Shown: positions 27,350 through 37,098 of the stretch, piece after piece
Layout of the letters: the number at the start of each line of letters is the position of its first letter
Position numbering within the stretch: position 1 is the first letter of the stretch
Origin: Bacillota bacterium
GTDB taxonomy: Bacteria; Bacillota; Desulfotomaculia; Desulfotomaculales; Desulfohalotomaculaceae
NCBI GenBank assembly: GCA_009711615.1
Contig: VENI01000002.1
Span: forward strand, 62,001-126,000
DNA: 64,000 bases
Reading direction: 5' to 3'
Position numbers and translations under genes: made by a program
Notes under the pieces: model-generated
Seen by the model: the letters and a program-made list of their open reading frames with translations, nothing else
Databases searched by the model: none
What the model was told of the DNA's origin: nothing

Positions 27350-28114
27350 GTGATTAGGTTTCTTGTAGTATTATTTGCATGTATAATGTTGACTTTTACG
27401 TTGTTGCCCACAGAAAATGCAGAAGCGGCATCCACGTATACTGTTCAGCCTGGTGATTCCCTGTATTTAATCGGTAAGCAGTATGGTGTAACAGCTTCTC
27501 AGCTGAAACAGACAAATGGTCTTAGCGGTAACACCATATATGTAGGGCAAAGGCTTACCATTCCCGGTGGTAACAGCGGAGTACACACTGTATCTAAGGG
27601 AGAAACACTTTTTCTAATAGGTAAAAACTATGGCGTAAGTTATTTAGAAATAATGCGAACCAATAATCTTAACACTGCAGAGATATATCCTGGACAAAAA
27701 TTAAGAATACCTGCTGTAAGTACCACCAGTAGAAGTTCTTTAAACCGTATTTCTGCCAGTGACATGGACTTGCTAGCTAGACTAGTTAGTTCTGAAGCAC
27801 AAGGTGAATCTTACAAAACACAAGTTGCTGTTGGTGCCGTAGTATTAAATAGGGTAGACCACAATGATTTTCCTAGTACCATTCCTGGAGTAGTTTACGA
27901 TAAAAGTTATGGTTATTATCAATTTACCCCAGTTTTGAATGGATTCATTAATAACCCTGCTACGAACTCTTCCAAAAAGGCAGCACAGGATGCTGTCAAT
28001 GGGTGGGACCCCACCAATGGTGCTATATATTTCTTTGAATCAGATGTTACAAATACATGGCTACAGTCAAAACCATTAGCAGCTAGAATTGGAGCCTTTA
28101 CATTTACTTATTAG
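27350..28114 (+). CDS. Secreted cell-wall hydrolase with two LysM domains (SleB-like)
   Basis: A GTG at 27350 is chosen, because AAAAGGAGGG lies directly upstream. The 254-aa protein has a signal peptide (RFLVVLFACIMLTFTLLP, cleavage near AEA-AS). Two LysM peptidoglycan-binding repeats follow (TYTVQPGDSLYLIGKQYG and VHTVSKGETLFLIGKNYG). The C-terminal Hydrolase_2 domain is of the spore-cortex lytic SleB/CwlJ type, with the catalytic Glu in RLVSSEAQGE and a YYQFTPVLNG segment. A role in spore germination or wall turnover is likely. Monocistronic, with its own terminator. Confidence 0.88.
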   Translation: MIRFLVVLFACIMLTFTLLPTENAEAASTYTVQPGDSLYLIGKQYGVTASQLKQTNGLSGNTIYVGQRLTIPGGNSGVHTVSKGETLFLIGKNYGVSYLEIMRTNNLNTAEIYPGQKLRIPAVSTTSRSSLNRISASDMDLLARLVSSEAQGESYKTQVAVGAVVLNRVDHNDFPSTIPGVVYDKSYGYYQFTPVLNGFINNPATNSSKKAAQDAVNGWDPTNGAIYFFESDVTNTWLQSKPLAARIGAFTFTY

Positions 28115-28122
28115 TTATTTTT

Positions 28123-28149
28123 AAACCGGGTACAAGCCCGGTTTTTTTC
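28123..28149 (+). terminator. Terminator after LysM hydrolase
   Basis: AAACCGGG / CCCGGTTT stem with TACAAG loop, then a run of T. Confidence 0.85.
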
Positions 28150-28244
28150 TTTTGCTCAAAGGGGAGGGGGGATTATATATTTATAATAGAACATATAATA
28201 TAAATAATACTTAATTTAATTAATTATTTATGAGGGAAACAGTG

Positions 28245-28916
28245 ATGGTTAACTGGAATATATTATTTGAAAAATTAAATATAGATGAAAATTCAGTGGT
28301 GCTTGAAAAAACATCAATAAAAAATGACAACATATTAAAGCATCTTTCAGGAGCTATGATACCTAAAACACATATTTATATTAGAAGTGATGTGGATGAT
28401 CGTTTTAAAGAATATATTCAAGCCCATGAACTGTGTCATCATTACTTAATCTTTAACTTAGGATATTATTTCTATTATAATGAAGAGGAAACAAAGGATC
28501 CATTATGTTCGTTAATTATGAGTTTTTCACATCATTTTACCATAGACAACATTTTAAAAAGATGCGGTTTTAACGTAAAAGAGTGGCACTATAAGCAGTA
28601 TCAAAACTGTAAAAGGTCTGCCCTAAATGGGTTTACATCTAACTTAGATGCGGTTGGTAAATCACTTAACCTAATTGAATCTGATTTTTGGCTTGAAAAC
28701 GATTGCATAAATAAACTAAAAAATTTATTTATTAAACATTGTGATTCCTGTGCTGATGTTTTTAAGTTTGCCACTACTGATTTTAGTAAACTTAAAGATA
28801 ATGACAAAATATTTGAAGCCGAGGGTTCAATGGAAATACTAAAAAGTTTACATAATGCATTGAACCTTCCTCCAGCTCAAATGTATTGCATGAAAGTTTA
28901 TAAAGAAGATATTTAG
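28245..28916 (+). CDS. Putative zinc-metalloprotease-like protein (HExxH), ImmA/IrrE-like
   Basis: The ATG at 28245 is preferred over the ATG at 28230, because GAGGG (28232-28236) fits it. The 223-aa protein carries [13 protein letters not shown] (around residues 57-69), an HExxH motif in a helix after an amphipathic beta strand. This is how ImmA/IrrE and related small gluzincins begin. The rest is Lys/Asn/Phe-rich with scattered cysteines (KHCDSCAD) and matches no family I know. No antitoxin or Xre-type regulator is adjacent. Its stop overlaps the convergent arginine deiminase stop by 4 bases. Confidence 0.55.
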   Translation: MVNWNILFEKLNIDENSVVLEKTSIKNDNILKHLSGAMIPKTHIYIRSDVDDRFKEYIQAHELCHHYLIFNLGYYFYYNEEETKDPLCSLIMSFSHHFTIDNILKRCGFNVKEWHYKQYQNCKRSALNGFTSNLDAVGKSLNLIESDFWLENDCINKLKNLFIKHCDSCADVFKFATTDFSKLKDNDKIFEAEGSMEILKSLHNALNLPPAQMYCMKVYKEDI

Positions 28917-30136
28917 TAAACATCATCCCTGGAAAGTGGCATACTCATACACCGGGGACCGCCTCTGCCACGTACAAGTTCAGAACCTTCAATTTCAATT
29001 ACTTCAATACCACGTTTTCTTAATTCCTTATTGGTTACTTCATTACGGTTATAGCATATTACCATGCCTGGTTTAACTGTTAATGTATTTGTACTGTCAC
29101 TCCATTGTTCACGAGCGGAGGTGATGGGATGGTCTCCTCCCGAATTAATAATTTCTACACCATTTACACCTAAAGCATTACTTAATGCAGTGGTCAAACT
29201 ATACCCATTATAGGCAGCAACCATGTTGTCAGATCCTTTTTCCAACCAATATACATGAATTTTATCTTTAATACCAGGATACATTAAAAATTTATCATAA
29301 TCCACCATGGTAAAGACAGTATCTAAATGCATAAATGCTCTTTTGGCAGGTATTTGAACCACAATTATCTGCTTATAAACAGAATCATTAATCAAATATT
29401 TGTTAGCCACATATTCAATTGCCTCTTCTGTAGTTCTCTCACTTAAACCAATTAATAATGTATCTGGATTAATAATTAAGCAGTCGCCACCTTCAATTCC
29501 CACCGGAGCCTCTTCTTTAAAGCACAAAGGAGTATCTTTAAAAAGAGAATGATAATGCTGAATGAACCTCAAAAAGATTGTTTCCCGCCTCCGGGCAAAG
29601 TTAAACATACTGCTTACTTGGAGTCCATTTGGCATCATTACACCATGATCACGGGTAAAGTACATGCTGGGCATGGGATCAAGATAAAAGGGGTAACTTC
29701 TAACCGTCAAATCACTAAAGGTTTGATGTTTTTTTAATTTCTGCACTTCCTTTTTGGGTAATCCAGCCATTAATTTGAATATTAATTCCTGTGGTGGTAG
29801 TTCTAATAAATACTCATGTACAACCCTACGCACTTCTGGGTTAACTAAACGAGTAAAACTCAAATGCTCAGTTACTAGTTTAGCTTTAATATTAGGGTCT
29901 AAAATCACATCTAGTATTAAGTCTTCAACATAGTATACAGCAGTGCCATTAGAGGTTAACGAAAGGGCAAATCCGTCATGTTCCTGTTGAGCCTTGTTTA
30001 ACCAAGGTATTTCATCAAACAACAGATCTTCCAAGTAACGTGGTATTAAATTATTAAGTTCCAAGCCAGGCCGATGAAGTAACACAGCCTTTAGATCACC
30101 AATTTCCGAGTTTACTGAAAGGCGTTTATTTTTCAT
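28913..30136 (-). CDS. arcA: Arginine deiminase
   Basis: The 407-aa enzyme hydrolyses arginine to citrulline and ammonia. Guanidino-modifying-enzyme motifs are all present: [14 protein letters not shown] near the start, [30 protein letters not shown] with the catalytic His, and the cysteine nucleophile in [12 protein letters not shown]. The length is typical. The rest of the pathway (ornithine transcarbamoylase, carbamate kinase, antiporter) is not adjacent, so it is a solitary arcA in this window. The start has AAGGAAG-type sequence upstream on the minus strand. Confidence 0.95.
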   Translation of the reverse strand: MKNKRLSVNSEIGDLKAVLLHRPGLELNNLIPRYLEDLLFDEIPWLNKAQQEHDGFALSLTSNGTAVYYVEDLILDVILDPNIKAKLVTEHLSFTRLVNPEVRRVVHEYLLELPPQELIFKLMAGLPKKEVQKLKKHQTFSDLTVRSYPFYLDPMPSMYFTRDHGVMMPNGLQVSSMFNFARRRETIFLRFIQHYHSLFKDTPLCFKEEAPVGIEGGDCLIINPDTLLIGLSERTTEEAIEYVANKYLINDSVYKQIIVVQIPAKRAFMHLDTVFTMVDYDKFLMYPGIKDKIHVYWLEKGSDNMVAAYNGYSLTTALSNALGVNGVEIINSGGDHPITSAREQWSDSTNTLTVKPGMVICYNRNEVTNKELRKRGIEVIEIEGSELVRGRGGPRCMSMPLSRDDVY

Positions 30137-30472
30137 ATATAATCTTCCTTCTTTAAGTAATTATTTTAGAGTATTTGTTATATTGTGTGCAATTAATTCA
30201 GTTATCATTAAATACAAATCTATTTGGGGACACCATTAACCTTCAAATATCGACCACTTAAGGTTTGAAAACATATTAGATTTCTTATTAAATTTAACAC
30301 TACAGCTTAACCCCCAAAACAACCGTTAAGTTAGGACGCTAAATAAGCCATATATATTGGTTTATTCTTGAGGACAGCAGCAAAGATGCTGTTTTATTTA
30401 TTTCACGGAACATTTACTGACTTTAAATTGAACAGGCAATATACTGTAACCTATATAAAAGGGGGGGGTATT
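30137..30472 (+). other. Leader/intergenic region with two hairpins before the exonuclease-symporter operon
   Basis: There is no gene in these 336 bases. From 30342 to 30367 there is a hairpin AATAAGCC / GGTTTATT (one G-U pair). From 30374 to 30400 a second stem, ACAGCA / TGCTGT, is followed by TTTATTTATTT like an intrinsic terminator. The pair looks like a possible transcription-attenuation leader; the sensed signal is unknown. The in-frame sequence upstream of 30473 (open back to 30368) overlaps the second hairpin and is not considered coding. Confidence 0.35.
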
Positions 30473-31258
30473 TTGGCAAGTATTAGAGATGTAGAAAAAG
30501 ATTTACAATCAACAAAAATGAGTACTCTTTTCCATAATATGAGTACACTTTTGCCAAATATAGGAATGCTAAATCAGAACCTGTCTTCGGAAGAAAGGTT
30601 ATTGCGAGACATTGTCCGTGTCATTCCGAGTATTAATCCCAACATACCTTTTGATCAATTACGATTTGTAATTTTAGACACAGAAACGACAGGATTAAAA
30701 CCTAACAAAAGAGATAAAATTATATCATTTGGCGCTGTCTTATTGGAAAGCGGGAAAATCAAAGAAAAAGAGACATTCTATGAACTAGTTAATCCTAAAC
30801 GGTCCGTACCTAAAATTGCAACAGATCTTACTGGCATCACTGGACAAATGCTAACTAACAAACCAGATCTTACAGATGTACTCTCCCGTTTTATACCTTG
30901 GGCAGGTAATAGTGTTTTGGTTGGTCACGCTATCGGCTTCGATCTCGATTTTATAAACCGTCATCTCAGAAGTGTTTGTGGTAGAAAACTAGGACATAAG
31001 TTTTTGGATACAAAGACAATGGCCAGCGCATTATTCCCCGACCTCTCCACCTATTCACTGGAGAATATCTGCAAGTATCTTAATATTAGTTGTGGTAAGA
31101 GGCATCATGCACTCTCCGATGCTCTGTCATCAGCAAGAATTCTATCAGAGATTCTGAAATATCTCACTGAGCAAGGTATTAAAACCTTACATGATCTTGA
31201 CAATTTTCTGCGCTACCAGCGATTTCTTACCCAATCTGAGAACTCAATAGGATGTTAA
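30473..31258 (+). CDS. DnaQ-like 3'-5' exonuclease
   Basis: The TTG at 30473 follows a run of nine G (GGGGGGGGG-type Shine-Dalgarno near 30461-30468). The 261-aa protein has an N-terminal helical segment of about 55 residues, then the exonuclease domain. ExoI is FVILDTETTGLKP, ExoII is LVGHAIGFDLDFINR, and ExoIII is HHALSDALSSARI with the HxxxxD pair. It resembles the epsilon-type exonuclease gene found beside cNMP-CBS-DUF294 proteins and acetate-type symporters in Proteobacteria. It is the first gene of a run with those same partners, so it may work in that regulatory module rather than in replication (inference). Confidence 0.87.
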   Translation: MASIRDVEKDLQSTKMSTLFHNMSTLLPNIGMLNQNLSSEERLLRDIVRVIPSINPNIPFDQLRFVILDTETTGLKPNKRDKIISFGAVLLESGKIKEKETFYELVNPKRSVPKIATDLTGITGQMLTNKPDLTDVLSRFIPWAGNSVLVGHAIGFDLDFINRHLRSVCGRKLGHKFLDTKTMASALFPDLSTYSLENICKYLNISCGKRHHALSDALSSARILSEILKYLTEQGIKTLHDLDNFLRYQRFLTQSENSIGC

Positions 31259-31315
31259 TAAAATTGGAGGTGAGTTGTTAAGTTTTAACTTATAAAACTA
31301 TTGGGAGGTGTAACT

Positions 31316-31594
31316 TTGAAACAGATCAGTAAAGCACAAATGGCATACTGGCGGAAGAATATAGGTTTGATTCGCAAACTCCTGATTGTCTGGGCACTGG
31401 TGTCATATGGAGCCGCAATTATCCTTGCAAAACCGCTAGCAGGCATACAGTTTTTTGGGCTGCCGCTATCATTCTGGTTCGCCCAGCAGGGTTCAATTCT
31501 AATCTTTACCTGCTTAATTTTTATTTATGCGATACGTATGGATAAACTTGATAAGGAATACGACGTTCAAGAAGAGAGGCTTAGAGACAAATGA
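31316..31594 (+). CDS. Sodium/solute symporter small subunit (DUF4212)
   Basis: The TTG at 31316 has GGGAGG 7 bases upstream; a TTG at 31301 would overlap it. The 92-aa protein has the DUF4212 start KAQMAYWRKNIGLIRKLL and two transmembrane helices (about residues 18-38 and 52-76), with PLSFWFAQQGSI between them. DUF4212 proteins are small partners of ActP-like symporters and are encoded just before them, as here (17 bases). Confidence 0.88.
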   Translation: MKQISKAQMAYWRKNIGLIRKLLIVWALVSYGAAIILAKPLAGIQFFGLPLSFWFAQQGSILIFTCLIFIYAIRMDKLDKEYDVQEERLRDK

Positions 31595-31611
31595 TATAAG
31601 GATGTGTAAAA

Positions 31612-33303
31612 ATGAGTGTAGAAGCTTTAACACTAATTATTATTTCAATTACTTTTGGTATCTATATTTATATCGGTTGGTGGGCAAGAGTTAAGGATAC
31701 CAAGAGCTTTTATGTAGCTGGTAATGACATTCCCGCCGTTGCTAACGGAGCTGCAATTGCTGCCGACTGGATGTCAGGAGCCTCGTTTATCTCAATGGCA
31801 GGACTGATTTCCTTCCTGGGATATGACGGGACAATTTATCTCATGGGCTGGACAGGTGGATATGTACTATTAACCCTATTGCTTGCACCTTACCTGAGGA
31901 AATACGGAAAGTATACTGTGCCTGATTTCATCGGTGATAGGTACTACTCGAATAAAGCCAGGGCTGTAGCGGCAGTTGCCACGGTATTCATCTCGTTAAC
32001 CTATGTAGCAGGCCAAATGCGGGGTGTAGGAATCGTATTCAGTCGTTATCTGCAGGTAGATATTTTAACAGGAGTACTGATCGGAATGGCAATTGTAGCA
32101 TTCTTTGCTATTCTCGGTGGTATGAAAGGAATTACCTGGACTCAGGTCGTGCAATATTCTATTCTGATGACTGCGTTTTTGATAATGGCAACTTCAATTT
32201 CGTTTATGCTTACCGGTAATCCAATACCACAGGCGGCTTTTACTTTTTCAAATATAGCCGAGCGGCTGAGTACTCTCCAGGTTGAATTGGGGTTAAAAGA
32301 ATATCTTGCTCCATTCCAGAACCTATCACCTATAAATGTATTCTGCGTAACAATGGCGTTGATGATCGGTACTGCAGGTCTTCCGCACGTAATTATACGT
32401 TTTTATACGGTGAAAACGGTGCGGGCAGCAAGATGGTCCGGGGTATGGGCACTGCTGTTCATTGCCCTGCTTTACACCACAGCTCCAGCACTGGGAGTGT
32501 TTGCAAAATATAACCTAATACAGAGTCTCAATGATAAACCAATAGAAGAGGTTATGCAGGTGGATTGGGTTTCAAAATGGCAATCAACCGGTCTACTTCA
32601 ATTAGAAGATAAAAACGGAGATGGAAAGCTTCGGTTTACCTCAAATGAAAACACCAACGAGGTAACTATAGATAGGGATATTATCGTGCTTTCCACCCCC
32701 GAGGTTGCTAAACTTTCACCTTTTGTAATTGCACTTGTTGCTGCTGGAGGATTAGCAGCAGCACTATCCACAGCAGCAGGCCTGCTACTTGCAATGTCAA
32801 GTGCCATATCTCATGATATATATTACCGTATTTTGCGCCCGGACGCAAATGAACTCCATCGACTAAAAGTAGCACGGATAATGATATTAGTAGCCGTTTT
32901 AGTAGCAGGATGGTTTGGGGTCCACCCGCCGGGTTTTGTAGGAGAGGTGGTTGCATTTGCTTTTGGTTTAGCAGCAGCAAGCCTATTCCCTGCAATATTC
33001 CTTGGCATTTTTGACAAGCGGATGAATCGAGAGGGTGCTATATGTGGAATTCTTACAGGGCTTGTATTTACCTTTACAATGATTGTGCTGATGCGTTCGC
33101 CACAAATATTGGGAACCTCCGAACCAATTTTAGATAGTTTCTTTAGTATCAACGCCCAGGGTATCGGGGTCATCGGAGCTATATTGAATTTCGTAGTTTC
33201 ACTTACTGTTTCCCGCTTAACCGAAGCTCCGCCTGAAGAAATTCAAGACCTTGTGGAAGACATACGGATTCCTAAAGGGATCAACGAGCAAGCTGCAAAC
33301 TAG
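31612..33303 (+). CDS. Sodium:solute symporter, ActP-like large subunit
   Basis: The 563-aa protein has about 13 membrane helices and SSF-family signatures: an N-terminal TKSFYVAGNDIPAVANGAAIAADWMSGASF-type region (split here), GQMRGVGIVFSRYL and GGLAAALSTAAGLLLAMSSA. An extra hydrophilic loop (about residues 320-350, DKNGDGKLRF) resembles a calcium-binding Asp-rich turn, as in the VC_2705-type symporters. Substrates of close relatives are acetate or other short carboxylates, so a carboxylate is likely here, but this is not proven. Encoded with the DUF4212 small subunit. Confidence 0.88.
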   Translation: MSVEALTLIIISITFGIYIYIGWWARVKDTKSFYVAGNDIPAVANGAAIAADWMSGASFISMAGLISFLGYDGTIYLMGWTGGYVLLTLLLAPYLRKYGKYTVPDFIGDRYYSNKARAVAAVATVFISLTYVAGQMRGVGIVFSRYLQVDILTGVLIGMAIVAFFAILGGMKGITWTQVVQYSILMTAFLIMATSISFMLTGNPIPQAAFTFSNIAERLSTLQVELGLKEYLAPFQNLSPINVFCVTMALMIGTAGLPHVIIRFYTVKTVRAARWSGVWALLFIALLYTTAPALGVFAKYNLIQSLNDKPIEEVMQVDWVSKWQSTGLLQLEDKNGDGKLRFTSNENTNEVTIDRDIIVLSTPEVAKLSPFVIALVAAGGLAAALSTAAGLLLAMSSAISHDIYYRILRPDANELHRLKVARIMILVAVLVAGWFGVHPPGFVGEVVAFAFGLAAASLFPAIFLGIFDKRMNREGAICGILTGLVFTFTMIVLMRSPQILGTSEPILDSFFSINAQGIGVIGAILNFVVSLTVSRLTEAPPEEIQDLVEDIRIPKGINEQAAN

Positions 33304-33337
33304 TTAGAATTTTTCCAAAATTACAAATGATCTATAG

Positions 33338-33361
33338 CCGGGAGTGTTTCATTGCTCCCGG
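33338..33361 (+). other. Intra-operon hairpin after the symporter gene
   Basis: CCGGGAG / CTCCCGG stem with a 10-base loop and no T-tract. It is more likely an mRNA-stabilising or partial-termination element than a full terminator. Confidence 0.4.
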
Positions 33362-33415
33362 TGAAACTATCTTTTGTTATAGTAATCAAATTTTTTAAAA
33401 GGAGAGATTTTATTA

Positions 33416-33871
33416 ATGGCTTGGCTTTTAGTTCTTTTAAGCGCAACTGCCGTTTTATATATTTTACACCCTAATTTAGAATTGCTTGTAGTCCGCAAAG
33501 CACTGGGAATCACCTTAGCTATTTCCATTTTTTATATAGTTGGACATTACTTAACCGGGTGGCTATTCCCTACGCCAATTGTGATTGTACAAATTTTAAA
33601 TGTTGTTGGTTTGGGCGTTGCATTGGGTGTAATATTTTCTAAAATATGGCCACTTAATCCAAGACCTGGCCTTGAACGTATTATCCGAACAGTTCTAATA
33701 GTTATTCCAGCGCTTGGTCTGGGAATCGGGCTACAGGTTCTTCTACAGGGCAATAACGCAACACAGGCGATTTACTTAATATTTGCCTTGTCATCCTGGT
33801 TGGGGTCCGGCCACTTTGTCCGTAGAACGGAGGCGACAGCAGCCAATTCAAATGAAGGTGGAAAAACATGA
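33416..33871 (+). CDS. Small integral membrane protein of the symporter/DUF294 cassette
   Basis: The 151-aa protein has AAAGGAGAG before its ATG and four or five hydrophobic helices (about residues 2-18, 26-50, 57-78, 92-112, 116-132), then a short polar tail. No family is recognised. The stop overlaps the start of the DUF294 gene (ATGA, 33868-33871), so the two are translationally coupled. It may be a membrane partner of that signalling protein. Confidence 0.65.
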   Translation: MAWLLVLLSATAVLYILHPNLELLVVRKALGITLAISIFYIVGHYLTGWLFPTPIVIVQILNVVGLGVALGVIFSKIWPLNPRPGLERIIRTVLIVIPALGLGIGLQVLLQGNNATQAIYLIFALSSWLGSGHFVRRTEATAANSNEGGKT

Positions 33872-35793
33872 GTTCAACATATAGTCCGCTTAATAACGAT
33901 GACATCTACAACATACTAGCTGAAATTGATCCCTTTTCCTCACTTGAGACACGGGTTATTAAACAGCTAGTTTCTAAAGTGAATTTTAAAAAGTATGCAG
34001 AAAACAACTTTATCTTTAGGCAGAATGAAGAATCCAGAAAGGTTCTATTTGTAATTATATCCGGTGTCATTGAAATACGGGTGCGAAACGAGAAAGGACA
34101 GGAATCGGTTGCCGGGTACCGCCTCCAGGGTGAGTTCTTTGGCGAAACTGTTCTGCTTACAGGCAAGAGTTATCCTGCATCTGTAAAAGCTCTAACAAAT
34201 CTTGAGTGTCTGTTAATCCCTAGAGATGAATTTGAAACTCTCCTAGAGACAAATGCTGGTTTTGCTTCATTCTTTGGCAAAGTAGTAGCTGACCGATTTC
34301 GCAGTCTTTTTAATGAAGTTGCTACCAATATCACTCCCGCCTCTAGCTATGAAGATAAAGCATGGAGACGAGCAAGCGAATTGATGACGTATCCCGTAAT
34401 CACTTCATCCCCTTCAGAAAAAGCAAACAGCATTGCTTCACTGATGAGTTCCAATCGTATCAGCGCAGTGGTTTTAACCCAGGAGGACGGTACCTTGGCC
34501 GGCCTTATTACTGAAAAAGACCTTGTGGAAAAAATTGTAGCTCAGAATAGTCCTCCCGGGAATATTCAATGTATAAATATTGCCGATAAAAACCCGGTAT
34601 GTGTTACTACGGACAGTTATTACTACCAGGTTCTATTAGAGATGATTAAAGGGCAGACAAAGCATGCAGTTGTCGTTCAAGACAACAAACCTATTGGTAT
34701 TATAACTACTAGGGATCTAATTCGCTCCAGAAACACAAGTGTTATCAGCGTTATTGACAAACTGGAGTCTCAGCAAGATATTTACCACCTGTCACTTGTT
34801 GGGCGTGAAATTGATCAGATCCTTACAAGATTAATTAATGAAAATGCACCGGTTCCAGAAATTCTTGACATTATCACAGAATTCTACGATCGCCTTACTA
34901 GGCAGGTAATTACAATTTCCATAAAAAAAATGCTTCCAGATTTTGGCCCTCCTCCGGCAAAATTTTGCTGGCTAACTATGGGAAGTAGTGGACGCAGAGA
35001 ACAGTATGTGCGTACGGACCAAGATAATGCTTTGTTGTACGAAACTATTAATGATCAGCAGGCAGCTAAGCATGCAGAGAACTATTTTGCACACATGTCT
35101 GCACTTGTGATTGAAGGACTGGCAGAATGTGGGTTTGCTCACTGCCCAGGTGAAATAATGGCAACAAACCCATTGTGGAGAGGACCTGAATCCTTTTTTA
35201 AATTGCAGGTATCTAAGTGGGTAGAGGGTTCAGAAAACTTACATATTAGAATGCTTACAGTTTTTCTTGATTTTCGACCTGTCTACGGTTACTTACCCTT
35301 AGCAGAAAAGCTACGAAACTTTACTGTAGACAGCTTTGCTAACAAACAACTTGCTCTTGCCTTTCTGGCTCAAGATGCCTGCCAGGGAAGACTGCCACTT
35401 AGCTTTTTCGGAAAACCTGTCGGCGAGCGCACTGGTGAACACAGGAGTGAAATCAACCTTAAGAGTTCTGTTGCAGTACATCTAATAGACTGTGTTAGGT
35501 TGCTGGCATTAAAATCAAAATCACAATCGACTAATACTATTGAAAGACTGCAAGACTTAAAAGAGTACAACGTGCTGTCAGAAGATCTTATAGATTTACT
35601 GGAAACAGCTTTTCAGACCGTTATGCTTTTTAGGCTACATATAAACTTGGAAAAAATAAGAAGCGGAGAACTTCCAGATAATTACCTCCATCTAAGAAAT
35701 CTTACTTCCCGCGAAACGTTACTCTTAAAAGATGCCCTGAAAGCAATTGATAAATTAATGAACATTACTCGTGAAACCAGTCTAATATATTAA
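33868..35793 (+). CDS. cNMP-binding - CBS pair - DUF294 nucleotidyltransferase-like signalling protein
   Basis: The 641-aa protein has a CRP-like cyclic-nucleotide-binding domain (about residues 12-130, with GEFFGETVLLTGKSYPASVKAL-type sequence around 88-110). A CBS pair follows (about 170-290, VVLTQEDGTLAGLITEKDL and VVVQDNKPIGIITTRDL), then a DUF294 nucleotidyltransferase fold (about 330-480) with the active-site stretch MGSSGRREQYVRTDQDNALL, and a helical substrate-binding-like C-terminus. It probably senses nucleotides to control the co-encoded transporter and exonuclease. Similar proteins sit next to acetate symporters in other phyla. Enzymatic activity is not proven for the family. Confidence 0.88.
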   Translation: MSSTYSPLNNDDIYNILAEIDPFSSLETRVIKQLVSKVNFKKYAENNFIFRQNEESRKVLFVIISGVIEIRVRNEKGQESVAGYRLQGEFFGETVLLTGKSYPASVKALTNLECLLIPRDEFETLLETNAGFASFFGKVVADRFRSLFNEVATNITPASSYEDKAWRRASELMTYPVITSSPSEKANSIASLMSSNRISAVVLTQEDGTLAGLITEKDLVEKIVAQNSPPGNIQCINIADKNPVCVTTDSYYYQVLLEMIKGQTKHAVVVQDNKPIGIITTRDLIRSRNTSVISVIDKLESQQDIYHLSLVGREIDQILTRLINENAPVPEILDIITEFYDRLTRQVITISIKKMLPDFGPPPAKFCWLTMGSSGRREQYVRTDQDNALLYETINDQQAAKHAENYFAHMSALVIEGLAECGFAHCPGEIMATNPLWRGPESFFKLQVSKWVEGSENLHIRMLTVFLDFRPVYGYLPLAEKLRNFTVDSFANKQLALAFLAQDACQGRLPLSFFGKPVGERTGEHRSEINLKSSVAVHLIDCVRLLALKSKSQSTNTIERLQDLKEYNVLSEDLIDLLETAFQTVMLFRLHINLEKIRSGELPDNYLHLRNLTSRETLLLKDALKAIDKLMNITRETSLIY

Positions 35794-36089
35794 CTACCAA
35801 ACACATTCGTTTATCTATCTCAGTTATGAATAATTTAACCCTTAAAAAGCAACAAAACTGATTTTATAGTAATATATTTTACAATTGTTGTATAAGTATG
35901 GATTGTTAGACTAAAGTTTTATAATTTACAACCTATAAACGCTATAATCGAGTGTGAGGAGGGAGTTTATCCATAATTAGGAAAGAAATTAACAAAAAGG
36001 GGTGCTCGTGAATTGTAGTCTGCATATTTATTTTTAGCTCTTAATATAATGTGGAAAACGTTATTAAAAAGGAGAGTGAATTAATACGC

Positions 36090-36947
36090 ATGCAACTTCT
36101 TAGGGATTCGTATTCTTCTGAGAAAATTTCACTCTGTGGAAAGTCAGTCCACATTGAACCTACCAGCAAACGTATTAAAATATATGGTCTTAAAAACATA
36201 AAACATTTTAATAAGTTTATCACTGAATTAAGATTAATTGGTAACAATTTGAATTGTGATAAGCTTATTTTTTATGTGACAAAAACTGAAGAGGAACTTA
36301 TAAAAAAATATAATTGCAGTTATGAAGGTTTTATTGAAGGTTTTTTCAATGGTAACAACGCTTATATATATTCCATCTTTTTAGTCCCTTCAAGAAATAA
36401 ACCATATGTATCCGAAGAAGAAGCAAAAGTAATGGATTATATGATAAGGGTAAAAAAAAATAACGGGAGATTTAATATCCCTAAAGGTTTTAAAATGAGA
36501 TGGGCAATAGAATCAGATGCCCTACAAATGGCTAAATTATATGATAAGGTTTTTGAATCATATCCTACACCGATGAATAAACCGGATTTTATTATTGAAA
36601 TGATGAATAATGACGTATATTTTTCTGTGGTTGAAAGAAATAATGAAATTGTTAGTGCTTGTTCAGCAGATGTTCTTCCTCATTTCAATTCAGCTGAGTT
36701 ATCTGATTGTGCAACTGACTCTAGATATCGTTCTAAACAATTATTATCCCATCAGGTCTCACATTTAATATCACTTATGAAGATCATGGAGATAAACACA
36801 ATTTTTTCTTACTCTCGATCCGTCTCTATTGGAATGAATCTAGTAAATGTTAAACATAACTTTAAATACGGTGGACGAATGATTGCAAATAGCAACATTG
36901 CCGGAAGACTAGAAAATATGAACATTTGGTATAAGAACATTAAATAA
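36090..36947 (+). CDS. ablB: Beta-lysine N-acetyltransferase, AblB-like (GNAT)
   Basis: This matches the AblB group, which acetylates the epsilon-amino group of beta-lysine to make the osmolyte N-epsilon-acetyl-beta-lysine. It shows an N-terminal half of beta strands, a KPYVSEEEAKVMDYM linker, and a C-terminal GNAT fold with IPKGFKMRWAIESDALQMAKLYDKVFESYPTP (split here) and SDCATDSRYRSKQLL acetyl-CoA-site sequence. AblA (lysine 2,3-aminomutase) is not adjacent. The start is uncertain: GTG at 36051 has no ribosome-binding site, while AGGAG at 36070-36074 sits 15 bases before the ATG at 36090. The family call is good; substrate without AblA is open. Confidence 0.8.
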   Translation: MQLLRDSYSSEKISLCGKSVHIEPTSKRIKIYGLKNIKHFNKFITELRLIGNNLNCDKLIFYVTKTEEELIKKYNCSYEGFIEGFFNGNNAYIYSIFLVPSRNKPYVSEEEAKVMDYMIRVKKNNGRFNIPKGFKMRWAIESDALQMAKLYDKVFESYPTPMNKPDFIIEMMNNDVYFSVVERNNEIVSACSADVLPHFNSAELSDCATDSRYRSKQLLSHQVSHLISLMKIMEINTIFSYSRSVSIGMNLVNVKHNFKYGGRMIANSNIAGRLENMNIWYKNIK

Positions 36948-36992
36948 TAACTTAAATTCTCTTAATGAACAGATAAAGTTACAAAATGCCAC

Positions 36993-37034
36993 AAAAAACC
37001 AATTATGTAATTTCATAATTGGTTTTTTGTTTTC
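36993..37034 (+). terminator. Terminator after ablB-like gene
   Basis: AAAAAACCAATTATG / CATAATTGGTTTTTT stem with a 6-base loop. Confidence 0.85.
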
Positions 37035-37098
37035 GCATAATTCCTTAATGAATATGAAATGCTTTACTTGTACATTTTGTAAACGGGAGGTGTTATAA

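Noticed and set aside
28245-30136. HExxH protein and arcA as a toxin-antitoxin or linked pair because their stops overlap
   Set aside because: They are convergent, and a 4-base overlap of stop codons is common in compact genomes; no partner antitoxin is visible.
30221-30240. TTTGGGGACACCATTAACC-like sequence that resembles flanks of Y1/REP-associated transposases
   Set aside because: Only one copy is visible in the window and there is no transposase or hairpin tied to it; the match is from memory and could be chance.
30428-30457. TTGAAC with 17-18 bases to TATATA, a promoter-like pair just before the exonuclease gene
   Set aside because: Transcription would begin inside the ribosome-binding site, leaving no leader; more likely chance in AT-rich DNA.
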